This document shows positions 13,564-21,320 of a stretch of 25,342 nucleotides of DNA, in pieces. The DNA comes from JBBIQV01 sp964555285 (GTDB taxonomy: Bacteria > Nitrospirota > Nitrospiria > Nitrospirales > Nitrospiraceae). Under the pieces are notes generated by a model. That model was given only the letters and a program-made list of their open reading frames with translations, was not told where the DNA came from and ran no database searches. How positions within the stretch are numbered: position 1 is the first letter of the stretch; each line of letters begins with the position of its first letter. The stretch covers positions 1-25,342 of the forward strand of contig CAZKRM010000043.1 of NCBI GenBank assembly GCA_964555285.1. Direction: 5' to 3'. Made by a program: the position numbers and the translations under genes.

Positions 13564-13619
13564 TTCTCACGGCTTGAATGGGAAGGGGGCGAGTGGTGTC
13601 TCGACAAGGGGGGGCGCCG

Positions 13620-14525
13620 ATGAAGGTGCTGGTCGCAGTCGACGGATCGGAATTCTCCCGACTGGGAGTCGAAGCCCTTGGAGCCTTGGAAAGCCATCCC
13701 CCCGAGTTGGTGTCGCTGATTCACGTCGTCGAGAGCCAAAGGATCAAGGCACTGAGCGGCACACGACCGGCGCATGGAAAGCGAGCTCTTGCCGCCATGG
13801 AGAAAGCCGGAAAGACGTTACTACGGGACATGGAGCAAGCCGCCCACACGGCCTTGCATCAAGCGGCGACCGGCCCCCACACCACGGTGCAGCAAAAGCT
13901 GGTGCATGGCCCCGTCGCCTCCACGATCGTCCGACAAGCGGATCGCCAGCGGGCCGACCTGGTCATTTTCGGCACTCGAGGACTCAGCGATGTCAGTGCA
14001 TTCCTTCTGGGGAGTGTGTCGCGTAAGGTGGCGGCCCGCCTTCGTCGCGCTTGCCTGGTGGTCAAGCAGCCGCTTCACGCCCTGAAGCACGTGGTGCTGG
14101 CAGTCGATGGATCCAAGTTCTCGCGGACGGCTGCCGTCTTGTTGCGGGACCGATTGCTCCCGGAGGAGGCGAATCTCACGATTCTGTCTGTGGCAGAACC
14201 GGTGGTGACGGAACTGGCTGCCGACATGCTGTCAGCCCGCGATCTTCAGCAGTTGGGCCAACCGGCACTCGACCAGGCCCATCGCGTGGTGGGGGAGTTC
14301 CGGGATCTCTTCATGAAAGAAGGCTTCTGCGTGACGACCGACGTGCTCTCCGGACGAGCCAGCGATACCATCCTCGACTATGTCCGTACGAAGCCGGCGG
14401 ACCTGTTGGTCGTCGGGTCGCGAGGTCTGACGGGCACCGAACGGCTGCAACTGGGCAGCGTCTCCGAAACGCTGTTGAAGTATGCGCCCTGCTCGCTTCT
14501 CATCGTCCGAGGCGGGCATGCCTGA
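13620..14525 (+). CDS. Tandem universal stress protein
   Basis: The 301-residue protein has two UspA domains, about 1-148 and 155-301. Each starts with a beta strand and VDGS-FSR, and each has the ATP-binding G-x2-G-x9-G-S motif (GTRGLSDVSAFLLGS and GSRGLTGTERLQLGS), so both halves should bind ATP. It is cytoplasmic. The start at 13620 follows GGGGGGCGCCG; the longer frame lacks a ribosome site. Its stop overlaps the start of the ATPase gene by 8 bases (ATGCCTGA), showing translational coupling. Pairing of a Usp with a cation pump suggests ion-homeostasis stress, but the direct link is inferred. Confidence 0.93.
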   Translation: MKVLVAVDGSEFSRLGVEALGALESHPPELVSLIHVVESQRIKALSGTRPAHGKRALAAMEKAGKTLLRDMEQAAHTALHQAATGPHTTVQQKLVHGPVASTIVRQADRQRADLVIFGTRGLSDVSAFLLGSVSRKVAARLRRACLVVKQPLHALKHVVLAVDGSKFSRTAAVLLRDRLLPEEANLTILSVAEPVVTELAADMLSARDLQQLGQPALDQAHRVVGEFRDLFMKEGFCVTTDVLSGRASDTILDYVRTKPADLLVVGSRGLTGTERLQLGSVSETLLKYAPCSLLIVRGGHA

Positions 14526-17394
14526 TACGGGCGTGCCCGCGGTTCACCATCTCCAACCCGGTGAGGTCTTTCAGCAGCTCGGCACTGTTCCGAGCGGGCT
14601 CTCACAGGAGGAGGCACGGCATCGTCTGGCCGCGTATGGCCCCAATACGCTCCTGGAAGCCGACGGATACTCCGTGGCGAAGGGGTTGTTGCGCCAGTTC
14701 ACTCACTTTCTCGCCATCCTGCTCTGGATCGCCGCCGGCCTTGCCTTCCTCGCCGAGTCCATGAAGCCCGGCGAAGGCATGGTCACGCTCGGCTGGGCGA
14801 TCCTCGGCGTGATCGTCATCAACGCCGTCTTCGCCTTCTTTCAGGAATACAAGGCGGAGCGCGCCGTTCATGCCCTTCATCGTCTGCTTCCCGCCAGAGC
14901 GTGGGTGATGCGAAGCGGCCAGCCGCAGGACGTGTCGCGGAGCGAGATCGTACCAGGCGATGTCCTCTTGATCGAAGAGGGAGAACAGATCCCAGCCGAC
15001 GCCCGGCTCGTGGAAGCCGTCGAAATGCTCGTCGACAACTCCTCTCTCACGGGCGAATCCCGTCCGAAGCGGCGGACGGCCGAGCCGGTGACCGATGGAC
15101 ACCTCCTGGACCTTCCCAACCTCGTGTTCGCCGGCACCCCCGTGCTCTCCGGCAGGGGTCGGGCGGTGGTGTTCGCCACCGGCATGCAGACGGAATTCGG
15201 CAAGATCGCCCGCCTCTCCACGAGCGTGGAGACCGGCCTCAGTCCCCTGCAGAAAGAGATCGCGAAGGTGACCCATGTGGTCGCGTTGCTGTCGGTCGCC
15301 ATGGGCCTGGCCTTTTTCGTCATCGGCGTGGCGATGGGACTGGGCTTCTGGATCAGCGCGATCTTCGGCATCGGCATCATCGTGGCGAACGTGCCGGAAG
15401 GCCTGCTCCCCACCGTGACGCTGGCCCTGGCGATGGGCAGCCAGCGCATGGCGAAACGCCGGGCGCTCATCAAGCAACTGACGTCCGTCGAAACATTGGG
15501 CTGCACGACCGTCATCTGCACGGATAAGACGGGGACCCTGACCGAGAACCGGATGCGAGTAGACCGTTTTTATATGGACAGTCTCGAAGTCGAGTCGAAA
15601 GAAGGCTGCTTGGTGATCGCCGGGCGCGTGACCAGCGCGGTCGAGGCCGAGGAGTATGCGCCGCTCTTCGATGCGATCATCCACTGCAACAACGCCAAGC
15701 GTGTGCGGCGGACAGACGGGCGCCCCGCCGTCACGGGCGATCCCACAGAAGTCGCCTTAGTCGAGTTTGCGATCGAGCACGGGCTCCTCCACCATGCACC
15801 CTTGCCTCGCATGGGCGAGCTGCCGTTCGACGCGGATCGGAAGCGCATGTCCACGCTCCATTGGCACGAAGGCCGGCTGGTGGCGTTCGTCAAAGGCGCG
15901 CCGGAATCGCTCATGCCCCTCTGCAATCGGATGCTCCACCACGGCGAGCGCGCTCCGATAAGCCAGGACGACCGCCGGCGAATCATGGCGCAGAGTCGTG
16001 CCTTCGCTCAGCAGGCCTACCGGGTCCTGGCTGTGGCCATGCGTGACATTGAGCGAGGTGTCGAGAAGCTGGACATCGAGACGGTCGAGCAGGATCTCAC
16101 GTTCCTCGGCCTCGTCGCGATGATGGATCCCCCGCATCGCGAGGTGCCGGAGGCCATCGCGCGCTGCCGGAAGGCCGGCGTCCGCGTGATCATGATCACC
16201 GGCGACCATCCGCTCACGGCCCTGGCGATCGCCCGCCAGATCGGGCTGGTACCGAAGGAGTCCCGCACCGAGCCGGCCGCATACACACCTGTGATCGAAG
16301 GCCATCGGCTCGACGCGATGACCGAGGACGCGTTGCGCCGGCTCCTCACCCCGACCAGCCCCGGTGAAACGGAACCGGTGTTCGCGCGCATGGCGCCACG
16401 GCACAAGATGCGCGTGGTGTCGGTGCTGAAGGAGATGGGTGAGGTCGTCGCCGTCACCGGCGATGGGGTCAACGACGCCCCGGCCTTGAAGAAGGCGGAC
16501 GTCGGAATCGCGATGGGTGTCGCGGGAACGGACGTGGCAAAAGAAACCTCGGACATGATCCTGTTGGACGACAACTTCGCAACGATCGTGAACGCGATCG
16601 AGGAGGGTCGCACGGTCTATGCCAATATCCGCAAGTTCGTCACCTATGTCCTCTCGAGCAACGTCCCCGAGATCGTTCCCTATCTGGGATTCGGGTTGTT
16701 CTCTATTCCACTTCCGCTGACTGTCCCGCAGATTCTTGCCGTGGACCTGGGAACGGACATGGTGCCTGCGCTGGCCTTGGGTGCCGAACGACCTCACAGC
16801 GGAATCATGGATGAGCCGCCTCGCCCGCGAACCGAACGTCTGTTGAGCCTCCCGCTGTTGCTCCGCGCCTACGTGTTCCTGGGCCTGATCGAAGCCGCCA
16901 TTGCCATGACCGGATTCTTCCTCTATCTTTTCGCAAACGGCTGGACATGGGGCACCGCGCTGAGCTGGTCCGACCCGCTCTATCGCCAGGCCACCACCGT
17001 CACCTTCGCAGCGATCGTCATGACACAGGTGGCCAACGTGTTTGCCTGCCGGTCGGAATGGGTCTCGGTCTTTCGGCTTGGCTTCCTGAGCAATCCGTTG
17101 ATCCTCTGGGGAATCGGAGCGGAACTGAGCCTGCTCGCCTCACTGGTCTATACGCCGTTCGGCAATGTTATTCTCGGCACCGGTCCGCTCCCGCTATGGA
17201 TCTGGCCACTGTTGTCGCTCGGTGCGATCGGGCTGCTCCTGGCTGAGGAGCTTCGTAAGGTCATCGCGATTCGCTCCTCATCCTCAAACCGATTCCGTCG
17301 CACCACCGATCTCGACTCACTAGCCCGCATTATTCACGACGGTTCGTCGCGAAATTGCGGAGTCGCGCAGCGAGACGGGCGCGCGGAGCCGTGA
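14518..17394 (+). CDS. P-type cation ATPase, P2C (Na,K-ATPase-like)
   Basis: The 958-residue pump has a cation-ATPase N domain (HHLQPGEVFQQLG...), LTGES (actuator), phosphorylation site D336 in DKTGTLT, and the hinge GDGVNDAP. Membrane cation-site residues match those of Na,K-ATPase: PEGLL in M4 (Glu294), SNVPE in M5 (Ser714, Asn715, Glu718) and DLGTDMVPA in M6 (Asp743, Asp747). In M8, QVAN keeps the Gln (837) but has Asn840 where Na,K-ATPase has Asp926. It therefore probably moves Na+ and/or K+ rather than Ca2+, without a beta subunit being seen. The start at 14518 overlaps the usp stop by 8 bases. From residue 935 onward the sequence derives from an inserted inverted-repeat element, so the last 24 residues are not native. 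Confidence 0.9.
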   Translation: MPDTGVPAVHHLQPGEVFQQLGTVPSGLSQEEARHRLAAYGPNTLLEADGYSVAKGLLRQFTHFLAILLWIAAGLAFLAESMKPGEGMVTLGWAILGVIVINAVFAFFQEYKAERAVHALHRLLPARAWVMRSGQPQDVSRSEIVPGDVLLIEEGEQIPADARLVEAVEMLVDNSSLTGESRPKRRTAEPVTDGHLLDLPNLVFAGTPVLSGRGRAVVFATGMQTEFGKIARLSTSVETGLSPLQKEIAKVTHVVALLSVAMGLAFFVIGVAMGLGFWISAIFGIGIIVANVPEGLLPTVTLALAMGSQRMAKRRALIKQLTSVETLGCTTVICTDKTGTLTENRMRVDRFYMDSLEVESKEGCLVIAGRVTSAVEAEEYAPLFDAIIHCNNAKRVRRTDGRPAVTGDPTEVALVEFAIEHGLLHHAPLPRMGELPFDADRKRMSTLHWHEGRLVAFVKGAPESLMPLCNRMLHHGERAPISQDDRRRIMAQSRAFAQQAYRVLAVAMRDIERGVEKLDIETVEQDLTFLGLVAMMDPPHREVPEAIARCRKAGVRVIMITGDHPLTALAIARQIGLVPKESRTEPAAYTPVIEGHRLDAMTEDALRRLLTPTSPGETEPVFARMAPRHKMRVVSVLKEMGEVVAVTGDGVNDAPALKKADVGIAMGVAGTDVAKETSDMILLDDNFATIVNAIEEGRTVYANIRKFVTYVLSSNVPEIVPYLGFGLFSIPLPLTVPQILAVDLGTDMVPALALGAERPHSGIMDEPPRPRTERLLSLPLLLRAYVFLGLIEAAIAMTGFFLYLFANGWTWGTALSWSDPLYRQATTVTFAAIVMTQVANVFACRSEWVSVFRLGFLSNPLILWGIGAELSLLASLVYTPFGNVILGTGPLPLWIWPLLSLGAIGLLLAEELRKVIAIRSSSSNRFRRTTDLDSLARIIHDGSSRNCGVAQRDGRAEP

Positions 17395-17516
17395 GGAAGG
17401 GAGGCATCCTTGAACAGGATGTCGACCGACCGAGCGGCGAGCCCGCCCGCCGACAGGCTTGTCGCAGCCGCGAATCCACGATTGCAGCAGAACTGCTCGT
17501 GAATAATGCGGGCTAG
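17320..17516. mobile_element. MITE-like element with perfect 20-bp terminal inverted repeats, at the 3' end of the ATPase gene
   Basis: Arms CTAGCCCGCATTATTCACGA (17320-17339) and its exact inverse (17497-17516) bound a 197-bp segment with no transposase. The outer CTAG is itself palindromic, so a target duplication cannot be separated from the arm. The left arm lies inside the ATPase reading frame and supplies its final codons and stop. The transposase family responsible is not identified here. Confidence 0.8.
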
Positions 17517-17645
17517 AGGCAGCCCGGCGACACCGTAACCTTTCAAGGAATGACTCCGGCCGATCAGGATGGCCTTGGCCTGACGCTGGAGCAGGCTGTC
17601 GAACTGATCGTGAGCGGGATTCTTCGGTAGCGTCAGACGAGGTAG

Positions 17646-18728
17646 TCAGTAGGTGAACTGCTTCAGCAGCACAGGTCGCCGGCGCGCGCCCCATCGGCCC
17701 GGTTCCGCCTCGAAGACTCCCGCACAAGGCGCGCGGCAGAAACGACACTTCCCATCCGTCGTCAGGTTCCACTCGTTCAGTTCATACCAGTCCCGTCCGA
17801 TGAGCTTCTGCCCGCACTCATGACAGGAGGTGCTCCCGCCTTCTCGGTCGGAGACGTTGCCGGTATAGGCGTAACGAATGCCGTTCTTCATGGCGATCCG
17901 GCGGGCCATTGTCAGGGTGGCAGGCGGCGTGTGCGGGATCTCTCGCATCTTCCAATCCGGATGAAAGGCCGTGAAGTGGATCGGCACGTCCGGCCCGAGC
18001 TGCTCGACCACCCACTGCGTCAGGGCCTCGATTTCCTGCTCGGAATCGTTTTCGCCGGGGATTAACAGCGTCGTGATTTCGAACCAGACGTTCGTGTGAT
18101 GTTTGAGGTAGCTCAACGTGTCCAGCACCGGCTGGAGGCTTCCGGCGCAGACTTGTTTGTAGAACCGCTCGGTGAACCCTTTGAGATCGACATTGGCCGC
18201 ATCCATGTGCCGGTAGAACTCGGCGCGCGGCGCATCGGACACATAGCCTGCCGTGACGGCCACCGATTTGATGCCCAACTCGCGACAGGCTTGAGCGGTG
18301 TCGATCGCGTACTCGTGGAAGATGACCGGATCGTTATAGGTGTACGCCACACTCCGACAACCGAGTTCCGACGCAGCCCGGGCGATCTTCTCCGGCGACG
18401 CTTCGTCGGCCAAGGTATCCATTTCGCGGGACTTGCTCATGTCCCAGTTCTGGCAGAACTTACAGGCCAGGTTGCAGCCGGCCGTCCCGAATGACAGGAC
18501 AGGCGTGCCTGGTAGGAAATGGTTCAACGGCTTTTTCTCAATCGGATCGACACAGAAGCCGCTGGACCTTCCATAGGTTGTCAGCACGACTTGATCCTGC
18601 TGCCTCGCCCGCACGAAGCACAATCCCTGTTGCCCTTCTTGCAACTTGCAGAAGCGCGGGCAGAGGTCGCACTGGATGCGTCCGTCGTCGAGTTTGTGCC
18701 AATATTTGGTGGGGACAGATGTCGCCAT
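17646..18728 (-). CDS. AmmeMemoRadiSam-type radical SAM enzyme
   Basis: The 360-residue protein has an N-terminal cysteine region (C20, C23, C27, C37 in CDLCPRFCKLQEGQQGLC), a radical SAM core with C-x3-C-x2-C at 85-92 (GCNLACKFCQNW), and a C-terminal four-cysteine zinc-like region (CHECG ... CRFCRAPC). This layout is that of the radical SAM member of the AmmeMemoRadiSam system, formerly annotated as pyruvate-formate-lyase activating enzyme-like. The AMMECR1 and Memo partners are not in the window. The start at 18728 is preferred; longer frames would overlap the divergent gene. No ribosome site is seen, but an extended -10 box lies only about 10 bases upstream, so the mRNA may be leaderless. 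Confidence 0.88.
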   Translation of the reverse strand: MATSVPTKYWHKLDDGRIQCDLCPRFCKLQEGQQGLCFVRARQQDQVVLTTYGRSSGFCVDPIEKKPLNHFLPGTPVLSFGTAGCNLACKFCQNWDMSKSREMDTLADEASPEKIARAASELGCRSVAYTYNDPVIFHEYAIDTAQACRELGIKSVAVTAGYVSDAPRAEFYRHMDAANVDLKGFTERFYKQVCAGSLQPVLDTLSYLKHHTNVWFEITTLLIPGENDSEQEIEALTQWVVEQLGPDVPIHFTAFHPDWKMREIPHTPPATLTMARRIAMKNGIRYAYTGNVSDREGGSTSCHECGQKLIGRDWYELNEWNLTTDGKCRFCRAPCAGVFEAEPGRWGARRRPVLLKQFTY

Positions 18729-19221
18729 GAGTCGGCCATTATACCAACCAGTCCCCTTCTTCGCCGATGCCATGCTCGGCAAACTGGCCCGCTGGCTTCG
18801 CATACTGGGCTACGACACCGCCTATGAGAAGGTCATTGCCGACGAGGTCCTGATCGAACGAGCGCTCCGCGAACATCGGTGGCTCCTCACCCGCGACAGA
18901 TATCTGGCGCAGCGGAAGGTGTTGCGAGGCCGCCGCACGCTGATTGCGAGCGATCATCTCAAGGACCAGTTGCGGCAACTCCACCAGGAACGCAAGATCG
19001 AGATCGACATGAGCGACCAACGGGGATATCGCTGCGCGGACTGCAACACGATCCTCTCTTCGATCCTGCCGGAACAGGCGGCCCCGTTCGTCCCCCCCTT
19101 CGTCGCCCGACAGTATCGCGAATTCCATCGCTGTCCTCGCTGCAGCCGCATCTATTGGCCGGGGACGCACTGGGACGATGTCGTCCGCCGGCTTGCCGCC
19201 ATCAGGGAAGGACTGCGATGA
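18727..19221 (+). CDS. Mut7-C RNase-like (PIN-fold) domain protein with zinc ribbon
   Basis: The 164-residue protein begins with the Mut7-C pattern FFADAMLGKLARWLRILGYD, holding the acidic Asp14 of the PIN-like fold, and LLTRDRYL (Asp57). Its C-terminal part has two cysteine pairs (C103/C106 in CADC, C136/C139 in CPRC), a zinc ribbon that probably binds RNA. The family is predicted to be an RNase. Because Asp14 must be included, the ATG at 18727 is preferred over 18772. That ATG overlaps the start codon of the divergent radical SAM gene. Its stop overlaps the next start (ATGA), so the operon runs on into endonuclease V. Confidence 0.88.
   Translation: MSRPLYQPVPFFADAMLGKLARWLRILGYDTAYEKVIADEVLIERALREHRWLLTRDRYLAQRKVLRGRRTLIASDHLKDQLRQLHQERKIEIDMSDQRGYRCADCNTILSSILPEQAAPFVPPFVARQYREFHRCPRCSRIYWPGTHWDDVVRRLAAIREGLR
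18738..18746 (-). promoter_or_regulatory. Extended -10 promoter element of the radical SAM gene
   Basis: The minus strand reads TGGTATAAT, a perfect extended -10 (TGnTATAAT). No good -35 is present, which this type does not need. Transcription would begin near 18731, three bases before the ATG. Confidence 0.5.
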
Positions 19222-19907
19222 AGATCCATCACCTCGAATCCTGGGATGTCACCCCCCAAGAAGCCGTCCGGATTCAAGAGGAGCTTCGCAGCAAAGTCAT
19301 CCTGCACGGACGGGTCCCACACCCCACGCTGGTCGCTGGAGCCGATGCGGCCTTCGACCTCCGAACACAGCGCATCGTTGCGGCAGTCGTAGTCCTCGCA
19401 TTGCCGGAGCTGGAATTGGTCGAGCAAGTCGTCCATCAGGACCACCTCACGTTCCCTTACATTCCCGGACTCCTTTCCTTTCGAGAGGCGCCCGCGCTGC
19501 TCCGCGCCTTCGAGAAGGTCCGACACAATCCTGACGCCGTCTTCATCGACGGGCACGGATTTTCACATCCGCGGGCGGCCGGCATCGCCTGTCACATCGG
19601 CGTGTGCCTGGACAAGCCGGTCATTGGCTGTGCCAAATCCCTGTTGGTTGGAACGTATCGAGAACCAGGCCTGTCTCGTGGCGCCACCGCACCGCTTCGT
19701 AGTGCGGAAGGTCGCGTCATCGGAACTGTCGTGCGGACACGCGATCGAGTCCGGCCCGTCTTCGTCTCGGTCGGTCATCGGATCGGCCTTGCCCAGGCCG
19801 TGCAACTCACGCTCGCTTGCGGGAAGGGATACCGGATTCCGGAGCCCACGAGACAGGCCGACCTAATCGCCGAGCAGGCAAAACGCGAAGTTCTGGGTAT
19901 CCGATGA
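19218..19907 (+). CDS. nfi: Endonuclease V
   Basis: Cleaves DNA next to deoxyinosine (and RNA inosine in some members). The 229-residue protein has the family layout: Asp43 in GADAAF, PYIPGLLSFREAP with Glu90, and FIDGHG with Asp111, the three metal-binding acidic residues. Length is normal. The ATG at 19218 overlaps the upstream stop (ATGA), with a GGGAAGG ribosome site inside the preceding gene. The stop again overlaps the start of the next gene. It is part of an operon of nuclease-type genes with the Mut7-C and GIY-YIG proteins. Confidence 0.95.
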   Translation: MKIHHLESWDVTPQEAVRIQEELRSKVILHGRVPHPTLVAGADAAFDLRTQRIVAAVVVLALPELELVEQVVHQDHLTFPYIPGLLSFREAPALLRAFEKVRHNPDAVFIDGHGFSHPRAAGIACHIGVCLDKPVIGCAKSLLVGTYREPGLSRGATAPLRSAEGRVIGTVVRTRDRVRPVFVSVGHRIGLAQAVQLTLACGKGYRIPEPTRQADLIAEQAKREVLGIR

Positions 19908-20371
19908 GGAACAGTCCCAGCTTCATACCGCGATCATTGACGAGGCTCTTTCAGCGGTGGGGGCTTGCAGCGGTCGCCGATCTCCAAGAGTTGATGGGCC
20001 AACGGGGCCATTACATCTTGCTTCTCACAGTGCCGGCAAGCAGGATCAAGATTGGCGCGCTGGGCCGCCTCCCGCTGGCCGCTGGTCTCTATGGCTACGT
20101 GGGCTCCGCCTACGGCAGGTCGGTCACGCTCGGCCTCCGTCTGACCCGACATCTGCGCCGGAGAAAGGTCCGCCGCTGGCACATCGACTACCTGACGACC
20201 GCTCCGGCAGTGACCATGTTGGGCGCATACTGGACGACAGACCCGACCATGACGGAGACACGATTGGCGAGCATGTGCGCCGAACGGTTTCCAGTCATCC
20301 ACCGATTCGGCAACAGCGATTCACCTGGCGGCGCACCGGGCCATCTCTTTTTCATCACGCCTGAACCATGA
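19904..20371 (+). CDS. GIY-YIG-like (DUF123-type) nuclease-family protein
   Basis: The 155-residue protein has HYILLLTVPASRIKIGALGR, LAAGLYGYVGSAYG (the GIY-YIG-like strand pair) and LTRHLRR/RWHIDYL, as in the DUF123 group of GIY-YIG proteins often linked to DNA repair genes. Activity of this group is not well defined. Its Arg and His residues in the LRLTRHLRRRKVRRWH stretch fit the catalytic region. The start at 19904 overlaps the endonuclease V stop (ATGA), so translation is coupled. The longer frame begins inside nfi and is rejected. Confidence 0.82.
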   Translation: MRNSPSFIPRSLTRLFQRWGLAAVADLQELMGQRGHYILLLTVPASRIKIGALGRLPLAAGLYGYVGSAYGRSVTLGLRLTRHLRRRKVRRWHIDYLTTAPAVTMLGAYWTTDPTMTETRLASMCAERFPVIHRFGNSDSPGGAPGHLFFITPEP

Positions 20372-20381
20372 CGAGCCGGCG

Positions 20382-20609
20382 ATGAAACTCTCGAGCATTC
20401 TGCCGCTGCTGTTCTTTCTGATCCTGTTGGCCATGCTCCCGTTCGTCTTCGGCCAACTGTTCGTCTCGGCGATGGCCAAACTCAAGCTCAGGCCGACAAC
20501 CGACCTGCTCCACCTGAAGGACGTCGCCAACATCGCCACCGGCATCGGCGGCGCGGGCACCTTCGACGGGATCGTGCTGTCGGGAATCGTGGCGGCGTAT
20601 TTGGCGTAG
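20382..20609 (+). CDS. Small membrane protein
   Basis: The 75-residue product has a strongly hydrophobic N-terminus (LPLLFFLILLAMLPFVFG) and a second, weaker hydrophobic stretch near its C-terminus (GTFDGIVLSGIVAAYLA), with a soluble loop between. The end IGGAGTFDGIVLSGI resembles the C-terminal part of DUF1614-type membrane proteins, but this protein is much shorter. It follows the GIY-YIG gene by 10 bases, so it is the last gene of the nuclease operon. The ribosome site is weak. Function unknown. Confidence 0.65.
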   Translation: MKLSSILPLLFFLILLAMLPFVFGQLFVSAMAKLKLRPTTDLLHLKDVANIATGIGGAGTFDGIVLSGIVAAYLA

Positions 20610-20654
20610 CGCGCGGTCGAGCAATGCCCCTCACCGTCTGTGCGCGTGAAGCGC

Positions 20655-20702
20655 ACCCCGTCATACGAGCGACGAGAGACGAGAGACGAACGACGAAGAG
20701 AG
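20655..20702. repeat. GACGAGA-type tandem repeat
   Basis: The stretch acgagcgacgagagacgagag continues as variants acgaacgacgaagagag, a purine-rich low-complexity array of 7- to 8-base units. It lies between the ends of the operon finishing at 20609 and the convergent antitoxin gene. Confidence 0.6.
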
Positions 20703-20745
20703 TCGCGGCCGAGATGGCTTCAGAAGCGTTCGGGAAGCATGTGGG

Positions 20746-21036
20746 CTACGCGCGCTTGGCGCGGAGACGGCGCTTGACGCCGGCAAGCGCGGCTTCTTCC
20801 CAATCGAGGCGTTCTTGAACGACTCGGCGGACCCAGGCCGCCAGATCGCGCTCACGATGCAACCGCGCGAAGAACGCCGCCTGGGCCGCGAGGCGCGGCG
20901 TGAGCGACACCGCGGCGGGCTTCGGCCGTCGTACGAGAATCGGCTTCGTCCAGGCCGTCTCATCCTCCGCTTGGGCGAGCACGATGGCGTCGATCTCGTC
21001 CTCTGATCGGAAACGTGGCTTGGGTTTTTTCATCAT
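20746..21036 (-). CDS. Probable antitoxin of a BrnT-like toxin
   Basis: The 96-residue product is basic at both ends, with an acidic patch (RSEDEIDAIVLAQAEDETAW) and a C-terminal helix region (LAAWVRRVVQERLDWEEAAL) rich in Arg/Lys, which would suit DNA binding and toxin neutralisation. It has no strong family match by eye. The ATG at 21036 overlaps the toxin stop (ATGA) and uses AGGATGG as ribosome site; ATG 21045 is also possible. The toxin-first order and overlap are typical of brnT-type modules. Confidence 0.55.
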   Translation of the reverse strand: MMKKPKPRFRSEDEIDAIVLAQAEDETAWTKPILVRRPKPAAVSLTPRLAAQAAFFARLHRERDLAAWVRRVVQERLDWEEAALAGVKRRLRAKRA

Positions 21037-21284
21037 AAGGGCCATCCTGTGATGATACGGACGACGCGTTGGGGTTTAAGCTGAAAGATGATCTTAAGAC
21101 GTCGACCTCCGACCGTCGATCCAACAAGCTGGAAACGATCGGTGTACGACTTGTTCCGCCGTACCTCGAAGTCCGAGAAGAAACATTCGACCGCCTCTTC
21201 GAATGTCACCCGATGAACGGCCAGTTTGTCTGCGTCAAAATCGTATTCGAAATCAGCCGGCGTGAACCGGTGCCAATGGACCAC
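21033..21284 (-). CDS. BrnT-like toxin of a type II toxin-antitoxin module
   Basis: The 83-residue product has the BrnT-like arrangement FEYDFDADKLAVHRVTFEEAV followed by RNKSYTDRFQLVGSTVGGRR and a final VRIITGWPL strand. BrnT proteins are small RNases with a RelE-like fold. The frame is open up to a GTG at 21323, but a promoter-like pair (TTGCTC-17-TACAAT) inside that extension argues for GTG 21284, one base or so from the predicted transcription start, so the message may be leaderless. The stop overlaps the antitoxin start. Assignment to BrnT is by pattern, not search. Confidence 0.55.
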   Translation of the reverse strand: MVHWHRFTPADFEYDFDADKLAVHRVTFEEAVECFFSDFEVRRNKSYTDRFQLVGSTVGGRRLKIIFQLKPQRVVRIITGWPL

Positions 21285-21291
21285 GCGCGTG

Positions 21292-21320
21292 ATTGTACTG
21301 CACGCGAGCACGCTGAGCAA
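21292..21320 (-). promoter_or_regulatory. Sigma-70-type promoter of the BrnT-like module
   Basis: TTGCTC (21320-21315), spacer 17, TACAAT (21297-21292). Each box differs from consensus at one or two bases. Transcription would start near 21285. Confidence 0.45.

Larger units (their letters stand above)
13285..13619. other. Divergent intergenic region between the dnaJ operon and the usp-ATPase operon
   Basis: No convincing gene was found in these 335 bases. They carry the minus-strand sigma-54-like promoter at 13315-13329 and, toward the right, a palindrome CTGGG-CATA-CCCAG (13545-13558) overlapping a weaker plus-strand sigma-54-like match. A TTAC-CCCA-GTAA inverted repeat lies near 13425. The spacing suggests regulatory DNA serving both operons. 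Confidence 0.6.

Noticed and set aside
14602..15684. 360-residue minus-strand open frame, and a similar one at 15757-16797
   Set aside because: Both are antisense to the ATPase gene; composition is typical of shadow frames.
17334..17640. Minus-strand open stretch including AKAILIGRSHSLKGYG
   Set aside because: It crosses the inverted-repeat element and ends in it; upstream it meets a stop and no family was recognised. It could be a remnant, but support is too thin.
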